A DNA stretch of 5,976 nucleotides. Source: an uncultured Pseudomonadota bacterium (lineage in GTDB: Bacteria > Pseudomonadota > Gammaproteobacteria > Methylococcales > Methylomonadaceae). Under the pieces are notes generated by a model. That model saw only the letters and a program-made list of their open reading frames with translations. It searched no databases and was not told the origin of the DNA. The DNA lies in assembly GCA_903904275.1 (NCBI GenBank), contig CAIVBX010000313.1, positions 1 to 5,976 on the forward strand, read 5' to 3'. How positions within the stretch are numbered: position 1 is the stretch's first letter; every line of letters begins with the position of its first letter. Of the stretch, positions 1 to 3,503 are shown in pieces. Both the position numbers and the translations under genes were made by a program.

Positions 1-30
1 AACAAATCTTGCGTCATCCAAGCATAAAAA

Positions 31-219
31 ATGTCAGAATTAACGTTAAAAGAGAACAAAGAAACCGTCAGTAATACTCCATTGAGTAATGCGCCAATCG
101 CATTAGTTCGTCCTTCCGCTCCCCAGTTAAATGTGTTCCAAAACAGCGTTTACCGATTTTTGCGTAACCATGTGAACGGGTACGGATCGACGCACGAAAC
201 GGAGCAAATACCCCGTTAA
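31..219 (+). pseudogene. 5' gene fragment of unknown function, cut by the Tn3-family element
   Basis: An open frame of 62 codons starts at the first ATG after an in-frame TAA at 25-27. No good Shine-Dalgarno sequence is seen; the bases before the ATG are A-rich. Only about the first 50 residues (ending ...RFLRNHVNG) are host sequence. From position 183 the frame runs through the transposon's left inverted repeat and stops at the TAA inside it (217-219), so the last dozen residues are encoded by the transposon end. The start is polar and low-complexity (MSELTLKENKETVSNTP), followed by a Pro/Ala-rich stretch and a more ordinary segment (LNVFQNSVYRFLRNHV). There is no signal peptide and no motif I recognise. 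The missing 3' part is not seen on the other side of the element. It may equally be a chance open frame; I lean towards a real but broken gene. Confidence 0.4.
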
Positions 220-220
220 G
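183..220 (+). repeat. Left 38-bp terminal inverted repeat of the Tn3-family element
   Basis: It reads from the outer end CGGATCGACGCACG through GGAGCAAATA to CCCCGTTAAG. It matches the reverse complement of 1724-1761 at 36 of 38 positions, differing at the fourth base (A here, G at the other end) and at position 34 (T here, C there). The 38-bp length and the inner TTAAG are characteristic of Tn3-family ends, where the transposase binds. Alternatively, the outer boundary may have been altered: ACGGG at 176-180 also matches the other end if a 6-bp insertion (TACGGA) is allowed. Confidence 0.92.
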
Positions 221-248
221 GAACGTCTAAAAACTTAACCATTTGAAA

Positions 249-1455
249 TCAAAGTTTTTTATCGTTCAACTTCCAAACATAATCACCAGTTAAAGCCGAT
301 ATGTTCCCAACCAAGCGGTGACAAATGTTTGCACCAATCTGGCTCAAATTTATCACCCCGCTCGCTCATCAATTGCACAGATTTTTCCATATAAACCGTG
401 TTCCACAGAACAATTGCAGATGTAACCAACGCCAATCCACCAGCACGATAAGCCTGTTGCTGATAACTGCGATCTCGAATTTCTCCCAGTCGGTTAAAAA
501 ATACAGCACGAGCCAAAGCGTTACGGGATTCACCTTTGTTCAAGCCATCCGTGACACGTTGCCGTAAATCCCCCACATTTTCCAACCAATCTAAGATGAA
601 AAGTGTGCGTTCAATTCGTCCTATTTCTCGTAGTGCAAGGGCTAAACCATTTTGACGTGGGTAATTGCTGAGTTTTCGTAACAGCAGCGATGCAGTCGCA
701 GAACCTTGTTGAATTGAAACTGCTAAACGTTGAATTTCATCCCAATTATTTTTGATAATTTCCTCACTGCTAATCATCGTTTGTAACGCGGTGTAATTTT
801 TGTTCTGTTTGGGTGGGGAGAATAATTTGATTTCGCTCAAGTTTCTGATTCGTGGAGCTAATTTGAAACCCAACAAGTGCATCATGCCAAACGGTTGTTT
901 CAATTGGGCGTTCGTTAAAACCGCTAACGCCGCCGAATAGGTCTCGTCACGAATATGCCAATCTTGCAACCACGATAATTTTGAATAAGTTACGCCAGGA
1001 CAAGATTCGGACATTTTGCTCAATCCCAGATTGATACCTCCAGCCAAAATGGCAGTCAACAAAAGCGTTTTATCTTCAGCAATTTCATTGCTTTTTAAGT
1101 GCGTGAAATGTTCGGTGAAATTTGTCCATTGATCGACTTCGAGTAGTAATTCCGTGGTTTTTACACGCGGGGGCAATGCTTGGTTTTGTTTGAGTTCGGT
1201 GAATTTTTCAAATGGAATCAGGTACCTTGAATTGTCGTGAGCCTTCAACCCACGCATCACCTGAACGCAAAACGTTTTTCAATTCCGACAACAAGCACAA
1301 TTCGTAGTAATGACGATCAATATCTTTGCCTTTGAAAACAACTTCTTTCCATCGTTTTTTCACAAAACTGGTCGGTATGTCATCGGGTAACTTACGAGTA
1401 TTTTCAGCATTTAAACGACGTAAAATTTTAACGCCATCCAAAATATCTTTGGACG
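249..1455 (-). pseudogene. tnpA: Tn3-family transposase remnant (tnpA), several lesions
   Basis: This is the C-terminal part of a Tn3-type DDE transposase (about 1,000 residues when whole), split over three reading-frame segments. Segment 1 (about 1455 to 1220) has LDGVKILRRLN, PTSFVKKRW, IDRHYYELCLLSELKN and RSGDAWVEGSRQF. The frame then shifts, and YLIPFEKFTELK resumes at about 1224. Next come TTELLLEVDQW, FTEHFTHLKS, INLGLSKMSESCPG and WHIRDETYSAAL. Then QLKQPFG is joined directly to MMHLLGFKLAPRIR, where relatives have some 90-100 residues including the first two catalytic Asp. The rest is well kept: ASLLLRKL, YPRQNGLAL, GRIERTLFILDWL, NKGESRNALARAVFFNRLGEIRDRS (the Glu of NKGE is normally the third catalytic acid, near 530) and LSPLGWEH. 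A final single-base shift near 294 puts a stop at 283; in the corrected frame the usual LTGDYVW tail continues to a TGA at 249-251. The family assignment is very secure. The exact sizes of the missing pieces are estimates from memory of relatives. Confidence 0.93.
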
Positions 1456-1728
1456 ATGGCTGCATTAGCTGAATTTGAAAGGGATTTAATTTCGGAACGC
1501 ACTAAAGCTGGTTTAGATGCTGTTCGTGCAAGAGGAAGGAATGGAGGCGCACCATATAAAATGACCACTGCGAAATTACGATTAGCCCAAGTAGCTATGG
1601 AAAACAAAGAAACAAAAATCAGTGAGTTGTGCAAAGAATTAGGTATCACGCGACAAACACTTTATCGTCATGTTTCACCTAATGGTGAATTGAGAAATGA
1701 TGGTAAAAAGTTACTCAAACTTCCTTAG
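1456..1728 (+). pseudogene. tnpR: Serine resolvase remnant (tnpR), C-terminal half
   Basis: Ninety codons remain from MAALAEFERDL to a TAG that lies inside the right inverted repeat. Intact Tn3 resolvases have about 185-200 residues. LAEFERDLISERTKAGLDAVRARGRNGG is the end of the long dimerisation helix plus the arm that tracks the minor groove. KISELCKELGITRQTLYRHV (residues about 54-73) is the helix-turn-helix that binds the res site. The whole catalytic N-terminal domain, with the nucleophilic Ser, is missing. In intact relatives MAALAEFERD is internal, so the ATG at 1456 is a fortuitous internal methionine next to the deletion joint rather than a native start; I see no proper ribosome binding site before it. 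If translated, it would be a DNA-binding fragment without recombinase activity. The preserved reading frame suggests that the deletion is fairly recent or that this part has escaped mutation by chance. Confidence 0.9.
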
Positions 1729-1761
1729 CGGGGTATTTGCTCCGTTTCGTGCGTCGACCCG
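1724..1761 (-). repeat. Right 38-bp terminal inverted repeat of the Tn3-family element
   Basis: Read from the outside (minus strand) it is CGGGTCGACGCACG, then GGAGCAAATA, ending CCCCGCTAAG. It is 36/38 identical to 183-220 and closer than the left copy to the usual Tn3-family start (GGGTCG). The tnpR stop codon (1726-1728) lies inside it, a tight packing common at the resolvase end of such elements. Confidence 0.92.
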
Positions 1762-1763
1762 TG

Positions 1764-1807
1764 ATATAGCTACATTATCACTCCAAATTATGATGCGTTA
1801 GCTATAT
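1764..1807. repeat. Small AT-rich inverted repeat next to the transposon end
   Basis: ATATAGCTA at 1764-1772 and its exact reverse complement TAGCTATAT at 1799-1807 enclose a 26-bp spacer. The left arm begins 2 bp outside the transposon's right repeat. The right arm coincides with the point where DUF45 homology begins (1802). A similar but not identical string occurs at about 2092-2112 (ATTAGCTATCTATATCACCC), just past the end of the efflux operon. It could be a remnant of a small palindromic repeat or could be chance in AT-rich DNA; its function is unknown. Confidence 0.4.
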
Positions 1808-1939
1808 GTGGTTGTGCATGAATTGGCGCATTTGATTGAATCGTCGCATAACGCGCGCTTTCACAGTTTAATGAGTCAATTTATGCCGAATTGGAAATTG
1901 ATTAAAGCAGAGTTGAATCGCTTGCCGATTTCAATGTAA
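1802..1939 (+). pseudogene. C-terminal fragment of a DUF45 / YgjP-like zinc metallopeptidase
   Basis: The frame opens right after a TAG at 1799-1801 and encodes 45 residues beginning LYVVVHELAHLIESSHNARF and ending ELNRLPISM before TAA. HELAH fits the HExxH zinc site, and the His of SSHNARF fits the third ligand. The spacing and the following F..LM...MPNWK..KAELNRLP pattern are those of the C-terminal end of DUF45 (YgjP-like, SprT-related) proteins, which are usually about 200-240 residues long. The first three quarters are absent, and the sequence before 1802 is unrelated, so this is a broken gene and not a short variant. It has no start codon of its own in a sensible place. The N-terminal part is not on the other side of the transposon: the 31-182 fragment does not resemble a DUF45 start. 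Recognition rests on the motif and is fairly sure. Confidence 0.75.
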
Positions 1940-1960
1940 CGCCTAACAAAAGAGAATTTC

Positions 1961-2032
1961 ATGAGCAAAAAAACATTACCGATTGGAATTCAAAATTTCG
2001 CAAAAATCCGCGAAGACAATCATTATCGCTAA
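1961..2032 (+). pseudogene. N-terminal scrap of an AAA-ATPase-like (PD-(D/E)XK nuclease-associated) gene
   Basis: There are twenty-three codons, MSKKTLPIGIQNFAKIREDN plus HYR, then TAA. The pattern LPIGIQ.F..IRE...YY is the hallmark start of the AAA-ATPase-like/DUF1703 proteins (about 500 residues), which normally continue YYVDKT into an ATPase fold. Here the likeness ends at HY, and the next codons give a stop. A credible ribosome binding site (AAAGAGA at 1948-1954, 6 bases before the ATG) shows that the start is native and the gene end is lost. It begins 21 bp after the DUF45 fragment on the same strand. Nothing in 2033-2108 resembles the rest of the protein. Such genes are multi-copy in some gammaproteobacteria, and their cellular role is poorly understood. 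The call rests on a short match. Confidence 0.6.
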
Positions 2033-2108
2033 CACCATTTAATTTGATGGAAACTCAAGTGATTTTGACTTTCTATTACCTCATCATAAATCGCATTAGC
2101 TATCTATA
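2033..2108. other. Short intergenic remnant between gene scraps and the efflux operon
   Basis: These 76 AT-rich bases separate the AAA-ATPase-like scrap from the convergent end of the outer-membrane channel gene. I see no strong GC-rich hairpin with a T run on either strand. The best stems are 4-5 bp (for example AAGT...ACTT at about 2057-2071), so a Rho-independent terminator for the efflux operon cannot be supported. The right end carries the string resembling the small inverted repeat near 1764-1807. Taken together, 1762-2108 holds no intact gene, only the repeat and the two gene scraps listed separately. Confidence 0.5.
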
Positions 2109-3503
2109 TCACCCACCTAAAGATTTATAAACGGCTACCAATTTTGTTGCCGTCTCCGTTCGACTTTGCGCTAACTGATTTTGATCTTGCAACAAACGTA
2201 ATTGACTATCCAACACGGTCAAAAAGTCCGTCACACCTTCGTTAAAACGTAATTGCGCTAATTCATAGGCTTTTAAGCTAGATTTAACGGCTGAAGCTAA
2301 AAAATCTTGCTTCACTTTTGTCTTGTTATAGCTGACGAGTGCATTTTCAGTTTCTTCCAATGCAGCTAAAACAGTTTGCTGATACCTTTCTAAATCAGCC
2401 TCAGCGCGTGCATCAGCCGCTTTAATTCGTGCATAAACACGACCTAAATCTAAAGCCGCCCAACTAATTCGAGGTCCTAGCGAATAAGCATCTGAACCTG
2501 TTGCCCCCATGCTTGATAAGGTACTTGCTTCTAAGGAAATACTACCCACAAACGTCACTTTAGGAAATAAATCTGCTGTAGCAACCCCAATTCTAGCAGT
2601 TGAAGCGGCTAAACGCCGTTCTACTATTTGAATATCAGGACGGCGGCGTAATAAATCAGCAGGATTACCAACAGCAATCATTTCGGGCAATGTTGGAATT
2701 GAAATCGCTTTTGATAAATTTGCTGTAAGCGCGTTAGGCAACTGTCCCGTCAAAACACTTAAACGATGAATTGCTTGAGTAATCGCCATTTCCAATGTCG
2801 GAACAATGGCGCGAGTATTATCGAGTTGCGCGGCGACTCTTGCCGTATCAAGTTCTGTACCGCGTCCATTTTCAACACGCATTCGTGTAATTTCTAATGT
2901 TTGCTGCTGGTTTTCAACATTGTTTTTGATAACAGCTAACTGGTTTTGCAAGCCGCGAAGTTCAAAATAATTTCGAGCCACTTCGGCAATTAAACTGATT
3001 TTGACATCATTAAGACTAGCTTCCTGCATTCCAACTTCGTCATTGCTAGCTTCGATATTTCGCCGAACTCGTCCAAACAAATCTAATTCCCAAGCCGCAT
3101 CAAAACCTGCACTGTAAAGGCTTAATTCACGCGGCACAAAAGCGCGATTATTCATTGAACCCGCGCTGCGTAATTGCTCGGTGTAATTGCTGTGTGTTGT
3201 GACGGTTGGAGCTAAATTTAATCCCGCTTCCATATACAATGCACGGGCTTCGCGCAAATTCGCGTGAGCCACTTTTAAATCATGATTATTCAGAATAGTT
3301 TGATTCACTAACGCGCTGAGTTGTGAATCTTTAAACAATTCCCACCATTTTAATTCTATGGTTTTGTTAGAAAACGCAGGTTTTACCGATTCTGAAAAAT
3401 GGTCAGGCGTAGCGAAAAATGGCAACTGATAATCACGTCCAACTGTACAGGCGGTTAATAAACTCGCCGTTATCAACATTGTCATTCGATTTAAATTCAT
3501 CAT
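2109..3503 (-). CDS. RND efflux outer-membrane channel lipoprotein (OprM/OprN, NodT family)
   Basis: This 464-residue protein has the normal length for the family. It should form a trimeric beta-barrel with a long alpha-helical tunnel through which the adjoining RND pump expels its substrates. Residues 1-19 are a lipoprotein signal peptide ending in lipobox LLTAC, with Cys19 as the predicted lipidated residue. Two outer-membrane efflux repeats follow: about 60-250 (WWELFKDSQL at 53-62, WELDLFGRVRR at 138-148, TRMRVENGRGTELD at 206-219) and about 280-460 (PADLLRRRPDIQIVERRL at 281-298, GVATADLFPKVTF at 306-318, LAQLRFNEGVTDFLTVLDSQ at 415-434). The start ATG at 3503-3501 overlaps the pump's TGA (ATGA), and an AGAGA ribosome site lies 7 bases upstream at 3511-3515; the second ATG directly after is an alternative. 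The overlap implies co-transcription and translational coupling with the pump. No lesion is seen. NodT-family efflux lipoprotein is certain; OprN-like is inferred from the partner. Confidence 0.96.
   Translation of the reverse strand: MMNLNRMTMLITASLLTACTVGRDYQLPFFATPDHFSESVKPAFSNKTIELKWWELFKDSQLSALVNQTILNNHDLKVAHANLREARALYMEAGLNLAPTVTTHSNYTEQLRSAGSMNNRAFVPRELSLYSAGFDAAWELDLFGRVRRNIEASNDEVGMQEASLNDVKISLIAEVARNYFELRGLQNQLAVIKNNVENQQQTLEITRMRVENGRGTELDTARVAAQLDNTRAIVPTLEMAITQAIHRLSVLTGQLPNALTANLSKAISIPTLPEMIAVGNPADLLRRRPDIQIVERRLAASTARIGVATADLFPKVTFVGSISLEASTLSSMGATGSDAYSLGPRISWAALDLGRVYARIKAADARAEADLERYQQTVLAALEETENALVSYNKTKVKQDFLASAVKSSLKAYELAQLRFNEGVTDFLTVLDSQLRLLQDQNQLAQSRTETATKLVAVYKSLGG

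Larger units (their letters stand above)
183..1761. mobile_element. Degenerate, non-autonomous Tn3-family transposon (1,579 bp)
   Basis: The element is bounded by 38-bp inverted repeats that end internally in the CGTTAAG/CGCTAAG motif typical of Tn3-family ends. Inside are the 3' parts of a Tn3-type transposase (minus strand) and a serine resolvase (plus strand), each running outward to its nearer end. That is the divergent tnpA/tnpR layout, in which the res site and both promoters lie in the middle. Here the middle is gone: the two gene remnants abut near 1455, so one deletion removed the first part of tnpA, the res/promoter region and the catalytic half of tnpR. Intact family members are several kilobases long. 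The 5 bp outside the ends are GGGTA (178-182) and TGATA (1762-1766), so there is no exact target duplication, suggesting that a flank was later deleted or recombined. With no working transposase it could move only if a related transposase acted on its ends. Confidence 0.9.

Noticed and set aside
325..567. Plus-strand open frame inside the tnpA remnant
   Set aside because: It is antisense to clear transposase motifs (AFFNRLGEIRDRS region), has low-quality composition and no recognisable family.
1428..1649. Minus-strand open frame across the tnpR remnant
   Set aside because: It runs antisense to the conserved resolvase sequence and crosses the deletion joint; no motif.
176..1766. A target-site duplication found by shifting the element boundary to the shared ACGGG
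   Set aside because: With the boundary moved outward the neighbouring 5 bp are TGTGA and GATAT, still not matching, so no duplication is supported.
2033..2108. Rho-independent terminator after the efflux operon
   Set aside because: Only 4-5 bp AT-rich stems and no G+C stem followed by a T run on the minus strand.
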